Counted from the stretch's first letter, positions 49,257-59,047 are shown. The stretch is DNA of 64,000 bases from Allobosea thiooxidans (GCF_900168195.1 NZ_FUYX01000009.1:62001-126000); one strand, 5' to 3'. Program-made: numbers and translations. The notes: a model not told the origin generated them from the sequence alone.

Positions 49257-49958
49257 TCACTCGATCCCGCCGAGGATGGTCAGCCCGCCCTCCCCGGCCA
49301 GGATGGCTCCGGCCGCGAGCCCGATGAACAGGCCGTGCTCGACGACCCCCGGCACCACGTTGAGCGCCTGGGCCAGCAGTTCCGGCCGCTCGATCGCGCC
49401 GAGATGGGCGTCGAGGATGTGATGGCCGCCGTCGGTGACGAGAATGGCGCCGTCCGGGCGCCGGCGCAGCACCAATTCGCCCGCCGCCCCCGCCGCCTCC
49501 ACCGCCTGCGCCACCGCGCGGCGCGTGGCCTCGAGGCCGAACGGAACCACCTCGATGGGCAGCGGAAAGCGACCGAGCTTCTGCACCAGCTTGCCGTCGT
49601 CGGCGATCACGATCATGCGCGCCGAGGCGGCGGCGACGATCTTCTCGCGCAGCAGCGCCGCGCCGCCGCCCTTGATCAGGCGCAGCTGCGGATCGACCTC
49701 GTCGGCGCCGTCGACGGTGAGATCGAGCTCCGGGGTTTCGTCGAGGGTCGACATGGGGATGCCGAGGGACAGGGCCTGGGCCTGGGTCGCCTCCGAGGTG
49801 GCGACGCAGATCACCGAGAGCCCGGCCGCGACCTTGGCGCCGAGCAGGTCGACGAAATGCTTCGCCGTCGAGCCCGTGCCGAGGCCGAGCCGCATGCCCG
49901 GGCGCACGAGCTCGAGGGCGCGGGCGGCAGCCTGCTTCTTCAGATCGTCGGCGTTCAT
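49257..49958 (-). CDS. rpiA: Ribose-5-phosphate isomerase A
   Basis: 233 aa from the ATG at 49958. [17 protein letters not shown] (phosphate loop), [22 protein letters not shown] (catalytic Asp and Lys region) and [15 protein letters not shown] are diagnostic. Interconverts ribose-5-phosphate and ribulose-5-phosphate in the pentose phosphate pathway. Confidence 0.95.
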   Translation of the reverse strand: MNADDLKKQAAARALELVRPGMRLGLGTGSTAKHFVDLLGAKVAAGLSVICVATSEATQAQALSLGIPMSTLDETPELDLTVDGADEVDPQLRLIKGGGAALLREKIVAAASARMIVIADDGKLVQKLGRFPLPIEVVPFGLEATRRAVAQAVEAAGAAGELVLRRRPDGAILVTDGGHHILDAHLGAIERPELLAQALNVVPGVVEHGLFIGLAAGAILAGEGGLTILGGIE

Positions 49959-50066
49959 GGTCCTGCCCGGTTCGGTCGCGGAGATTAGGCCGCTATCCAC
50001 CGCGGATAGCGGCGCAGTCCTGCCGCGACCGGGCTTCGGAGTCCAGCGCCGCGCCGCCGCCAGGCG

Positions 50067-50453
50067 TCATTTCACCTGCGGCGTGCACACAGTCTTGTCG
50101 TCGAAGACGTAGCAGATGCTCATTTCGCCGGTACGCAGGTTGACGCGGAAGATGCCGCCTTCGCGCTCGTGCCGCGACGGCATCAGCGAATAGTCGGAGG
50201 GCGTCTGCGGGCCCGCCCCCTCGCCGGATGGGAAGCAGACCGTCAGGCCGACGCCGCCCTCCTTGAGCTGGAACTGGCAGGCCCCGACCTCGCCGGTCGC
50301 CCGGTCGACGCGATAGACGCGGTTGAGGTCGGTCTGCGGCGACGGCGCGAACTCGAAGGGTCCCGCCAGGACCGGAGCCGCAGCCAGCAGCCCGAAGCCC
50401 GCCCCCATCGCAGCGCCCAGCACGCGGCCCCGTCTTCCCAGGATCTTCACCAT
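50067..50453 (-). CDS. Secreted hypothetical protein
   Basis: 128 aa from the ATG at 50453. Signal peptide MVKILGRRGRVLGAAMGAGF to ...PVLAG. The mature part (PQTDLNRVYRVDRATGEVGA, CQFQLK, GIFRVNLRTGEMSICYVFDD) shows a repeated VDRATGEV/VNLRTGEM motif with Cys, a pattern common in Rhizobiales periplasmic proteins. Function unknown. Confidence 0.75.
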   Translation of the reverse strand: MVKILGRRGRVLGAAMGAGFGLLAAAPVLAGPFEFAPSPQTDLNRVYRVDRATGEVGACQFQLKEGGVGLTVCFPSGEGAGPQTPSDYSLMPSRHEREGGIFRVNLRTGEMSICYVFDDKTVCTPQVK

Positions 50454-50565
50454 GATTGTCTTCCCTGTCGCCCCGCGTACGGCGAATCGTGCAGACGATA
50501 CCATCATGCGCGGCGAATTTGCGGCCATGACGGCGGAAGGCTTGCCGCCCGCGCAGGAACACCTT

Positions 50566-50595
50566 TAACCAAGACTCCTGTAACCAAGACTCCTG
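50566..50595. repeat. Perfect 15-bp tandem duplication
   Basis: TAACCAAGACTCCTG occurs twice back to back (50566-50580, 50581-50595), in the leader just before the phosphatase gene. Probably replication slippage. It moves the ribosome site but leaves the gene intact. Confidence 0.9.
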
Positions 50596-50616
50596 TTCCT
50601 CTCCGGATGCCCCGCC

Positions 50617-51306
50617 ATGAGCCTGCTTCCCATCGTCGTCTTCGATCTCGACGGAACGCTCGCCGAGACGGCACCGGACATCATGCGCGTGCTCAACGTC
50701 ATCCTGGTCCGCGAGGGCCTCGCGGCCCTGCCATTGGAGCGGGCGCGCGAGCTCGTCGGGGCCGGGGCGCGGGCGCTGATCGAGCGCGGCTTCAAGGTTT
50801 CCGGCCGGCCGCTCAATGCGGCGACGCTGGAACGGCTGTTCGAGGATTTCCTCACGATCTACGCCGAGGACGTCGCCTCGCAGAGCCATCTGTTCGACGG
50901 CGTGACGGATGCGCTCGACAGCCTTGCCGAGGAGGGCTACGCGCTCGCGGTCTGCACCAACAAGCCGATCCTGCACACCCGCCTGATCCTCGACCATTTC
51001 GGTATCGCCGGGCGCTTCGCCGCGGTGGCCGGGCGCGACAGCTTCCCGTGGTTCAAGCCGGACCCGCGCCACCTCACCCTGACGATCGAAGCCGCACAGG
51101 CCGATCCGCAGCGCGCCGTGATGATCGGCGATTCGCGCACCGACATCGCCACGGCCCGCGCCGCCGGAATCCCCTCGATCTGCGTGCCCTTCGGCTATAC
51201 CGACGTGCCGATCGAGACGCTGGAGCCGAATTTCGTCATCCAGCATTTCGGCGAATTGCCGGCGGCGGTCGCCCGCGCGCTCGATCCGGTGCCAGCACGT
51301 CCTTGA
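50617..51306 (+). CDS. gph: HAD-family phosphoglycolate phosphatase
   Basis: 229 aa. HAD motifs: VFDLDGTLAET (nucleophile), AVCTNKP (motif II), FKPDPRH (Lys) and VMIGDSRTDIATARAAG (acidic motif IV). The DxDGTL plus cap size fits Gph, which removes 2-phosphoglycolate made during DNA repair or photorespiration. HAD specificity is not certain by sequence. Confidence 0.85.
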   Translation: MSLLPIVVFDLDGTLAETAPDIMRVLNVILVREGLAALPLERARELVGAGARALIERGFKVSGRPLNAATLERLFEDFLTIYAEDVASQSHLFDGVTDALDSLAEEGYALAVCTNKPILHTRLILDHFGIAGRFAAVAGRDSFPWFKPDPRHLTLTIEAAQADPQRAVMIGDSRTDIATARAAGIPSICVPFGYTDVPIETLEPNFVIQHFGELPAAVARALDPVPARP

Positions 51307-51342
51307 CGGCATGAAGCGCGCCGACTAGGAGAGGGCCGGTCC

Positions 51343-51417
51343 GGGCGGCTAGCTCAGCGGTAGAGCACTCCCTTCACACGGGAGGGGTCACAGGTTCGAT
51401 CCCTGTGCCGCCCACCA
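51343..51417 (+). tRNA. tRNA-Val (anticodon CAC)
   Basis: 75 nt with encoded CCA. Acceptor GGGCGGC/GCCGCCC, D arm GCTC-GAGC, anticodon arm CTCCC-TTCACAC-GGGAG with anticodon CAC, T arm ACAGG-TTCGATC-CCTGT. Decodes GUG. A serine-recombinase cassette lies 336 bp downstream. Confidence 0.95.
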
Positions 51418-51752
51418 AACACTCATGCAATTTACGAGTGTTTGCCTTCGTTTGCGATAGCGGCCTGATCTCAAAGGGTTGCCGACCACAAGCTTGTGGA
51501 GCCCCGTCTCCGCCCGATTCGTGCCGGCCGTTTCGGCCTCGTTCTCCAGCCCGTCTCCGTGACGCTGATTTCTTTTTCCGCGCGTTTGTCTGTATCGCCC
51601 GGCTGAGACCGGTTCGATCGGCAGCAGAGACGCCGTTCGCTTCCGCCTTGCCCGGCCTCGCGGCTACGCCGGATATCGCCGGCTCGCTGCACAGCGAGAA
51701 CGGCACCGGATGGCTCCGGTGCCGTTTCGTGAGTTGTCGTTCGGGAGGAGTG
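51418..51752. other. Non-coding stretch between tRNA-Val and the recombinase cassette
   Basis: 335 bp without a supported gene. It begins with TTTACGAGTG-type AT-rich sequence right after the tRNA. A minus-strand frame ending GTGIEPVTPPV is the well-known false translation of a tRNA 3' end. This could hold the junction of the mobile cassette, but I found no repeat of the tRNA end. Confidence 0.5.
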
Positions 51753-53363
51753 TCAGTTTGCGGCTATCGTATCCCGGATACCGAGGGCGCGTCGCTGCGC
51801 GGCCCAGTCCATGGGGAGGTCGCTGAGGCGGGTGAGGCCGAGCGCCCGCGGCAGGAGCCCGGCGATGGCGGCCTCGACGATGTCGGGAGCAAGGAAGGCG
51901 AGCGAGAGCCGCATCCGCACCGCCCGCTCGCTGCAGCCCTCGCGACGAGCGATGCCCGCCGTGTCGATCGCTTCCCCCCGGGTCAGCTCGGCCAGCCAGG
52001 CACGGGCCTGCGCGAGCGCCCGGATCAGCTTCTGCCGGTTCTCCGCCTTCATCGGTGCTGCCGCCCGGCCTTCGCCCAGCCCCGCGACGGCGATGACCTC
52101 GCGGCGGCGCGTCGCCGATGGCGGCGTCCAGGGGATGCTCAGAGCCCGGGGCTGGCCAGCGGGACCGGCTTCGGCTCGGAGACGGATGCTGATCTCGCTA
52201 CTGCCAAGGACGACCTGCTCGACGAGCTCCTCGATGAGCCCGGCATCGGAGCGCGGCGGTTGCTGATCCGCCGGCGGCCGCATCGTCGCCAGTGGCCTGA
52301 GGTGCTGGAGCACGATGCTCTCGATCGGCTCGGCGGCGATGCGCGGACGCGAGCCGGCTTCGGCCTTGCGCCCCTGCAGAAGGGCCTGCGAGACATAATA
52401 GCGATAGCGTGCCCCCTTCTTGAGCGCATGGCTCGGGCTCATGGCATGGCCGCGATCGTCCTTCAGGAGGCCCGTCAGCAGGGCCTGCGAGGTGACGCGC
52501 AGGCTGCGGCGCTTGACCGTGTTTGCCGCCATGATCGCCTGCACCGCAGCGAACTGCTCGGTTGTGACGATCGCCTCGTGTTCGCCCGGGTAGCTGTTGC
52601 CGCGATGGTTGATCTCGCCGAGATAGATCCGGTTCCTGAGGATATGGCCGAGTGGCCCGTTGGTCAGCGGCACCCCGCCGATGCTCGTTCCAGCAGTCCG
52701 CATCCGCACTCGCGAGCGGATGCCCTGAAGCCGCAGCGCCTGCTGCAGAGCAGGGATCGAGCGCAGTTCCTGATACTGCGTGAAGATGGACCGGACGGTC
52801 TGCGCCTCCTGTGGATCGATCACCAGCTTGCGCGCCTCAACCCGGTAACCGTGCGGCACCGGCCCGCCCATCCACAGGCCCTTGCGCTTGGAGGCGGCGA
52901 TCTTGTCGCGGATGCGTTCACCGGTGACCTCGCGCTCGAACTGGGCGAAGGAGAGCAGCACGTTCAGCGTCAGCCGACCCATGCTGCTGGTGGTGTTGAA
53001 GGCCTGGGTTACCGAGACGAATGAGGCCCCCCGCGCATCGAAGCGCTCGACCAGCCTGGCGAAGTCGGTGAGCGAGCGGGTCAGCCGGTCAACCTTGTAG
53101 ACGACGATGATGTCGATGCGTCCCGCCTCGACCTCACCGAGCAGGCGCTGCAGAGCCGGCCGCTCCAGCGAACCGCCCGAGAAGCCGCCATCGTCATAGG
53201 ACTGGGGCAACAATCGCCAGCCCTCGTGAGCCTGGCTCCTGATGAAGGCTTCGGCCGCCTCGCGCTGAGCGTCGAGCGAGTTGAAATCCTGTTCCAGGCC
53301 ATGATCGGTAGAGACGCGGGTGTAGATCGCGCAGCGCAGGGGAGTGGGAGCAGACCGGGTCAT
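51753..53363 (-). CDS. Large serine recombinase
   Basis: 536 aa from the ATG at 53363. Resolvase domain: CAIYTRVSTDHGLEQDFNSL with catalytic Ser18, then VYKVDRLTRSLTDFARLVE and FEREVTGERIRDKIAASKRK. A recombinase domain (residues ~165-290) and a zinc-ribbon-like/coiled C-terminal part follow, but the usual four-Cys ribbon is not visible. ATGA overlap with the DUF2924 gene. Likely integrates or mobilises the cassette. Confidence 0.9.
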   Translation of the reverse strand: MTRSAPTPLRCAIYTRVSTDHGLEQDFNSLDAQREAAEAFIRSQAHEGWRLLPQSYDDGGFSGGSLERPALQRLLGEVEAGRIDIIVVYKVDRLTRSLTDFARLVERFDARGASFVSVTQAFNTTSSMGRLTLNVLLSFAQFEREVTGERIRDKIAASKRKGLWMGGPVPHGYRVEARKLVIDPQEAQTVRSIFTQYQELRSIPALQQALRLQGIRSRVRMRTAGTSIGGVPLTNGPLGHILRNRIYLGEINHRGNSYPGEHEAIVTTEQFAAVQAIMAANTVKRRSLRVTSQALLTGLLKDDRGHAMSPSHALKKGARYRYYVSQALLQGRKAEAGSRPRIAAEPIESIVLQHLRPLATMRPPADQQPPRSDAGLIEELVEQVVLGSSEISIRLRAEAGPAGQPRALSIPWTPPSATRRREVIAVAGLGEGRAAAPMKAENRQKLIRALAQARAWLAELTRGEAIDTAGIARREGCSERAVRMRLSLAFLAPDIVEAAIAGLLPRALGLTRLSDLPMDWAAQRRALGIRDTIAAN

Positions 53364-53848
53364 GAGCGCCCTGCGCGGTCGAGCCCGAAAAAGCGTGGCC
53401 CGTTCCAACGGGTGCCGGTGATCGCCAGAGCGACCCGTGACAGGCTGGCATAGCTCTCGCCGCGCCAGGCAAAGCCATCGGCCATGACCGTGACCTGGTG
53501 CATCACCCCGTCATGCTCGCGCACCAGCAGTGTGCCGGGCTTCAGCACACGCTGTGCAGCCACAGACGCCGCTGCCGTTGCGCCAGCCCCGCTCCGATCC
53601 TCGCCCTTCCCTGCCTTCGCCTGCTGGTCGAGCAGTCTTTGGCTCCGGCGGCTGAGATCGCCCTGCCGCTTCGCCTGCTGCTGATAAGCCAGAATGCGCA
53701 GCAGCAGGCTGTTCGGCATATGCCCTGGGATCGGCTTGCCGACTGTCCGCCGCCAGGCCGCCCGCAGCCCGTCGGGGCCGAGAGCGGCCAGTTCGGCATC
53801 GATGCCCCCCGACGCGATGGCACCTTCGGATTGTACGGTCTTTACCAT
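53360..53848 (-). CDS. DUF2924 protein
   Basis: 162 aa from the ATG at 53848; a GTG at 53863 overlapping the DUF3489 stop is the alternative. LGPDGLRAAWRRTVGKPIPG, LLLRILAYQQQAKRQGDLSR and LKPGTLLVREHDGVMHQVTV then AITGTRWNGPRFFGL are DUF2924 features. DUF2924 genes are regularly next to DUF3489 and recombinase genes in alphaproteobacteria and may assist recombination; their role is unknown. Confidence 0.85.
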   Translation of the reverse strand: MVKTVQSEGAIASGGIDAELAALGPDGLRAAWRRTVGKPIPGHMPNSLLLRILAYQQQAKRQGDLSRRSQRLLDQQAKAGKGEDRSGAGATAAASVAAQRVLKPGTLLVREHDGVMHQVTVMADGFAWRGESYASLSRVALAITGTRWNGPRFFGLDRAGRS

Positions 53849-53859
53849 GGCGCGCGGCC

Positions 53860-54396
53860 TCACGCCGCCGGCGCAGTGGTCGTGGTCTCGGCAGCCCCGG
53901 AGCTGTTGAGACGGTAGCGGCTCACGCCATCGGCCCCACGATCGCGCTCGATCGCATGTCCCTTCTGGCGCAGGCGCACCACTGCGGCCCGCACCGTATG
54001 CGGTTGCCAGCCCGTCGCTGCCGTCAATGTCGCGAGCGTGGCGCCCTGCATGCAGGACATCTGCTCAAGCAGCAGCGCCAGCTTGGTTGCAGGACGCGCC
54101 GCCTGGGCCGCGGGCTCAGCCGCTGTGCGATCCGCCTCGCGCTCGATAGCGACGACGTTCCGGCCGGCCGGCGTCAGCACCAGCCCATAGCAGGTTCCAT
54201 CCGCACCCTTGCGCCAGGGCCTGACGCTGGCGCCATCGACCACGACCTCCTGGGCCCAGCCCTTCACGAGCAGCCTGGCGTTGAAGGCCCGAACGGCAGC
54301 GCCACGCCAGCTCGCCGGCAGGACGATCGCCCCATCGGAACGCTCGCAGGCGGCACTCAACGCAGCAGCCTGCATCTCGGTCAGATCAATCATCAT
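53860..54396 (-). CDS. DUF3489 protein
   Basis: 178 aa from the ATGATG at 54396/54393, GGAGAG upstream. The C-terminal ~70 residues (TKLALLLEQMSCMQGATLAT, LTAATGWQPHTVRAAVVRLR) are the DUF3489 winged-helix. First gene of the three-gene recombinase unit; probably its regulator or DNA-binding partner. Confidence 0.85.
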   Translation of the reverse strand: MMIDLTEMQAAALSAACERSDGAIVLPASWRGAAVRAFNARLLVKGWAQEVVVDGASVRPWRKGADGTCYGLVLTPAGRNVVAIEREADRTAAEPAAQAARPATKLALLLEQMSCMQGATLATLTAATGWQPHTVRAAVVRLRQKGHAIERDRGADGVSRYRLNSSGAAETTTTAPAA

Positions 54397-54579
54397 CGCT
54401 CTCCATCGCGCTCGCGACGGCCCATCGCCGTCACCAGCGCAAGCCCTGGCCGGGATCACCCGGCAGGGCTGCTGGAGAGGCTCAGGCGCGTATCCAGCGC
54501 CCGGCCGACAGCAGGTTTGCTCCGTTCCACAGCTAAGTCCAGTCGACTGAGCGGAACCTGAAACGCCCGCTTACCGAGC

Positions 54580-54860
54580 GCTGAAGCGCATTGCTGCGCG
54601 GCGCCACGCCGACCGAGTGCGTTCCCTTCTTCGGGAGCGCCGTGTCATCGACGATGAGCCAGGCGTCTTCCCCGCCGATCATCCTGCCGGCCTCGGTGAG
54701 CAAGATCTTCTCGCGCGGGGCGGCGTCCCAAACACCGCTTGCGATGAATGATGAAGCTGGTCATAGCCAACCCCATTGGCGCGCGCCGCCATCGGCTGGA
54801 CGATGTTGCTACCGCCAGCACCGATCAAGCAGGCGGCGTCACAGTCAGGTCGAGGCGATC
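54580..54860 (-). pseudogene. IS701-family transposase remnant
   Basis: On the minus strand: NIVQPMAARANGVGYDQLHH, then after a one-base frame change ASGVWDAAPREKILLTEAGR, MIGGEDAWLIVDDTALPKKG and THSVGVAP. This is the N-terminal region of IS701-type DDE transposases, including the first Asp (DDTALPKKG). Frameshifted near 54750 and lacking both ends, so inactive. Boundaries approximate. Confidence 0.8.
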
Positions 54861-54939
54861 CAGCGGGCTTTGCGTCCTAGCCCGGATCATTCACCGGGGC
54901 GGCTCATTGAGCTGGCGGATGCAGCGTAAGCTTTTGATG

Positions 54940-56410
54940 TAACGTAGGATTCGGTTGTTGAAGCCAATCCTTCCCGTCCCTCCTCGGCTGCCACATCCGC
55001 CATGACCGACGATACAGTTTCGCCGTTCTCGTTTCCAGTCGTGGGGCGCAAGAAGATCACAGCTGCCTTCGACGGCGGACGCCTGTCGTCGGATGGCGGC
55101 GTGATGCTGCTGGCCCAGGCTGAACGCCGGCTCGGCATTGCCAGCCGGCTCGCCGCGCTGATGCCCGACCGGCGAGCCCCGGCACGGGTGACGCACGCGA
55201 TGGCCGACATGATCCGCGCCCGCATTTTCGCGATCGCCTGCGGGTATGAGGACTGCAACGACTTCGGGCCGCTGCGGGCTGATCCGGCCTTCAAGCTCGC
55301 CTACGGTCAGCTACCCGAGAGTGACCCGGACCTGGCGTCGCAGCCAACCCTATAGCGCCTGGAGAACGCGCCCACGGTGCGCGACGCCATCCGGCTGACC
55401 TATGCCCTCGTCGATCAGTGGATGGCCAGCTACGATCGGACGCCGGCCGGCGTCACCCTCGACATCGACGACACCTGCGACGTCGTCCATGGTCATCAGC
55501 AGTTGTCGCTGTTCAACGCCCATTACGACGAGCGCTGCTTCCTGCCGATCCACGTCTACGACACCGCGACGGGCCGTCCTGTCGCCATCGTGCTCAGAGC
55601 CGGCAAGACGCCGTCGGGCGTCGAGGTCCGCGCCCACATCCGCCGCTTGGTGCGGCACATCCGCGGACGGTGGCCGACGACCCGCGTCACCTTCCGCTGC
55701 GACGGACACTATGCCCGATCCGAAGCCATGGACTGGTGCGAAGACAACGGCGTTACCTACCTCTTCGGGCTCACCGGCACGCGACTCCTCACCGCCAAGA
55801 TCGAGGCGACCGCCGATGCCGTGCGCACCCGACGCGTGGTCGAGAACGCCGATCGGGTGAGAGACTTCGCCGAGGCCCGTCACAAGGCCAAAAGCTGGCG
55901 CCGCGAGCGCCGGGCCGTCGCGCGCATCGAAGCGACCGGACGCGGGCTCGACATCCGCTTCGTCGTCACCAACCTCGCGGCCACCAGCCCGCGGATCGTC
56001 TATGAGACCCTCTACAGCGCCCGCGGCCAAGCCGAGAACCTGATCAAGGCGCACAAGGCCCATCTCGCCTCGGATCGCACGTCGTGCCGAAGGGCGGTCG
56101 CCAACCAGGTTCGGCTCGTCCTTCACACCGCCGCCTACTGGCTCCTGCTCGCCGTCCACGACGCCGTCCCGGCCGCCCGCGATCTGGCGAAGGCTGAGTT
56201 CTCGACCCTACGACTGCGCCTCGTGAAGATCGCCGTCCGGGCCCAGGAAACCATCAGTCGCATTCGGCTCTCCTATGCGACCTGTCATCCCGAGGCCGAT
56301 CTGTTCCAGGGGCTCGTCACCGCGCTCGCGCCACGGCCACGTGGCGCCGCCCCATAATCGGCGTCGGCGGGGCCGTGAGCGCCCCGACGAACTGAAGCCC
56401 AATCCTCCAA
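54940..56410 (+). mobile_element. IS1380-family insertion sequence
   Basis: Contains one transposase gene (55002-56357, with an internal amber codon). Candidate imperfect terminal repeats: TAGGATTCGG near 54944 and the inverse of CCCAATCCTCC near 56398-56408. Exact ends and target duplication could not be fixed by eye. Confidence 0.7.
55002..56357 (+). pseudogene. IS1380 transposase interrupted by one amber codon
   Basis: The first 117 codons (SPFSFPVVGRKKITAAFDGG, RLSSDGGVMLLAQAERRLGI) end at TAG 55353-55355 within SQPTL-stop-RLENAP, where the family has Ser. The frame is unchanged after it and runs to 56357 with DDE motifs (TLDIDDTCDVVHGHQQLSLF, VTFRCDGHYARSEAMDWCED, YSARGQAENLIKAHKAHLAS). 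A single TCG to TAG change explains it. Only 1 codon in about 451 is affected, so the damage is recent or read through. Confidence 0.85.
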
Positions 56411-56620
56411 CGCATTCTTCAAGTTCACTCCGCCGATGCGGTGAAAAACACGCAACGGCTTGCCGCGCCGTCGCCCCAGATGCTCATGCAGACAAGCCTT
56501 CATGAATACGATGGGCTAGCGCACCGATAAGCTATCAGCGATACTGGTGAGGGCATGCTCAAAAACGGTGCATCGACCCGACGGACTACAGCTCTTCGAT
56601 GATACGGCCTTGAGGGCTAG

Positions 56621-58768
56621 ATGCGCAGCTTGCTGATTTTGGTTTGGTGCGCTTTCGCCGCCTGGGGAACAGCCGGTGCCCATGCGCAGGAACAGGATGC
56701 AAGCCTCCCTGCCCAAGCCAAGGAGCTGTTACGACTGCTCGAAGATCCGAGCGTGCGACGCTGGATCCAGCAGGCCGGCAAGACCGAGCCAGCCCCGGCT
56801 TCCACAGAGGCCGCAACTCTGGAGCCTCCGCTTTCCAATCGACTTGCGGCCCGGCTCACCAGCGTACGCGACCACATCGCTTCAACCGCTACAGCAGTTC
56901 CGCAGTTGCCGACGCAGCTCGCGCGGGCCGCCCGCTTGCTGGGTGATGAGCTGGGGACAACCAGCACGGCTCGGCTGACGCTTTTGCTTTCGACCTTTCT
57001 GATCCTCGGTCTCGGTGCCGAGCGACTGTGCTGGGCCTTGAGCGCCCACTATCGGGCCTCACTCGGGAACAGGCCAGTCCTTTCGGTCAAGGAGCGTTTC
57101 CGCACCGCGGGGCTGCGGCTGGCGACACTCATTGCCGGCATCGCGATCTTTGCCGCGGGCAGCCTGGGCGCCTTCCTGCTGTTCGCCTGGCCACCGCTGC
57201 TGAAGCAGATCATGCTCGCGCTTCTCGTCGCCGTTCTCATCACGCGGGGCGCGCTGGCCCTGCTGGATTTCGCGATGTTTCCGCCGAAGCCCGTGGCAAG
57301 CGATTGGTCTGATCAACAGATCGTTCCGGTCAAGCCTGACCACGCCACCTATTGGCGGCGGCGTATCGGGCTGTTCGTTGGCTACTTCGCATTCGGGTGG
57401 TCGATCGTCGGCATCCTGGTTGATCTGGGCTTTCCCAGCAATTTTCGATTCGCCGCGGCCTATCTTCTAGGTCTCGGCCTTCTGGTCATTGGTTTGGAAG
57501 CAATCTGGAGCAGACCGAACGACAGTGCTGACATCACTCCGGGTTTCTCCAGGATTGTGAAGAGCATCGGCTTGTCCGCCTATGGGGTCGCCTTGTGGTT
57601 CCTTTGGGCAGCCGGGCTGCTCGGCATGTTCTGGATTGCCGTTTTCGTGACCTCACTGCCCAAGGCTATCTCGATCGGAAAGGCAGCTGTCGGCCATCTC
57701 CTGAGACCGATCGAGGGTGCCGCGTCGGCGCCGATTAGGCACAACATCGCGGAGGTTTGCCTCGAGCGCGGGGTGCGGCTGGTCATCCTTATCGCCGCGA
57801 CTTTCTGGTTGGCCCATATTTGGCATGTCGACCTGGTCGGGCTGACGAACCGGGACAACCTGCTGATGCGGCTGTTGCGCGGTGCCCTGGCCAGCGTCGT
57901 CATCCTCCTGCTGGCCGACTTCGTGTGGCAGATCATCACGGCCGCCGTCGACGGTACCCTGGCGGACCCAGTGGAGAACACCGCTCCCGGTTCCAACGAA
58001 GCTATCCGCCGGGCGCGGCTTCGCACCCTGCTGCCGATCTTCCGAAACGTTCTTTTCGTGGCCATCGCGGTGATCGCAGGCCTGACGGCACTCGCTGCGC
58101 TCGGTTTCGAGATCGGCCCGCTCATCGCCGGGGCCGGTGTCCTAGGAGTCGCCATCGGCTTTGGCGCTCAATCCCTGGTCAGGGACATTATCAGCGGCAT
58201 GTTTTACCTCCTGGATGATGCATTTCGTGTCGGCGAATACATCCAGAGCGGTAGCTTCAAGGGGACAGTCGAGTCGTTCTCGCTCCGGTCCGTTCGCCTA
58301 CGCCATCATCGAGGCCCAGTCTTCACCGTGCCCTTCGGGCAACTCGGCGCCATTCAAAACATGAGTCGCGACTGGGTCATCGATAAATTCATGATCAATG
58401 TCACCTACGACAGCGACTTGGAAAAGGCGCGGAAGATCTCCAAGAAAGTCGGTCAAGAGCTTCTGGCGGATCCCGAATTGGCGCCTGACATCATCGAGCC
58501 GATGAAGATGCAGGGCGTCGAGCAGTTCGGCGATTATGCCATACAGCTTCGCTTCAAGATGACGACTCGGCCCGGCCAGCAGGCGGGCGTCCGTCGGAAG
58601 GCGATGTTGCGCCTCAAGACGGCGTTCGACGATGCCGGTATCAAGTTCGCCCATCCGACAGTGCATGTCGAAGGCCGCGGAGAGGACGCCGCTGCCGCGC
58701 AGCAGATCATAACCGCGGCCAAGGTCGAAGCGGCGAAAGCCGAAGCGGCCGACACGGCGGGCAAGTAG
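56621..58768 (+). CDS. MscS-family mechanosensitive channel (large)
   Basis: 715 aa. Signal peptide ~1-22, a periplasmic helical domain to ~120, then about ten TM helices. The MscS core starts near residue 500 (GPLIAGAGVLGVAIGFGAQS, LVRDIISGMFYLLDDAFRVG) and includes the beta domain (GTVESFSLRSVRLRHHRGPV, FTVPFGQLGAIQNMSRDW) and the C-terminal alpha/beta domain. Releases solutes at hypo-osmotic shock. Size resembles the MscK/YbdG-YnaI large types. Confidence 0.9.
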   Translation: MRSLLILVWCAFAAWGTAGAHAQEQDASLPAQAKELLRLLEDPSVRRWIQQAGKTEPAPASTEAATLEPPLSNRLAARLTSVRDHIASTATAVPQLPTQLARAARLLGDELGTTSTARLTLLLSTFLILGLGAERLCWALSAHYRASLGNRPVLSVKERFRTAGLRLATLIAGIAIFAAGSLGAFLLFAWPPLLKQIMLALLVAVLITRGALALLDFAMFPPKPVASDWSDQQIVPVKPDHATYWRRRIGLFVGYFAFGWSIVGILVDLGFPSNFRFAAAYLLGLGLLVIGLEAIWSRPNDSADITPGFSRIVKSIGLSAYGVALWFLWAAGLLGMFWIAVFVTSLPKAISIGKAAVGHLLRPIEGAASAPIRHNIAEVCLERGVRLVILIAATFWLAHIWHVDLVGLTNRDNLLMRLLRGALASVVILLLADFVWQIITAAVDGTLADPVENTAPGSNEAIRRARLRTLLPIFRNVLFVAIAVIAGLTALAALGFEIGPLIAGAGVLGVAIGFGAQSLVRDIISGMFYLLDDAFRVGEYIQSGSFKGTVESFSLRSVRLRHHRGPVFTVPFGQLGAIQNMSRDWVIDKFMINVTYDSDLEKARKISKKVGQELLADPELAPDIIEPMKMQGVEQFGDYAIQLRFKMTTRPGQQAGVRRKAMLRLKTAFDDAGIKFAHPTVHVEGRGEDAAAAQQIITAAKVEAAKAEAADTAGK

Positions 58769-59013
58769 CGCGCGCCAGTAACGCTGATGTGCGTCGCCGG
58801 CGCCGCAGCATTGTCCGGCGCCCCACAACACAGTGGAAGCCCTGGCCGCAATCGGCGATGGCCGCTTGGTCAGTCAGGCTGACGACCATGGCAACCTGAC
58901 CAGCCCGGGCCGGGATGGCCTACGCCCTCTGGCGGGGGGCAAGAATATGCGGTGGGAAGGGCCTGACCACTGGATCTCGTTCGCCATCGACTTCAACAAT
59001 GTGGAGACCGCCT

Positions 59014-59042
59014 TGACACAACAATACGTACGTACTTATTTA
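59014..59042 (+). promoter_or_regulatory. Promoter of the TetR-dehalogenase operon with palindromic operator
   Basis: TTGACA (59014-59019), 17-bp spacer, TTATTT (59037-59042, weak). The spacer contains the perfect palindrome TACGTACGTA (59026-59035). Its place between -35 and -10 suits autorepression by the TetR-type product encoded 6 bases after the -10. Confidence 0.65.
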
Positions 59043-59047
59043 GCGCC

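Noticed and set aside
51374..51706. Minus-strand frame ending in GTGIEPVTPPV
   Set aside because: This peptide is the usual false translation of a tRNA 3' end; the frame overlaps tRNA-Val and has no coding character.
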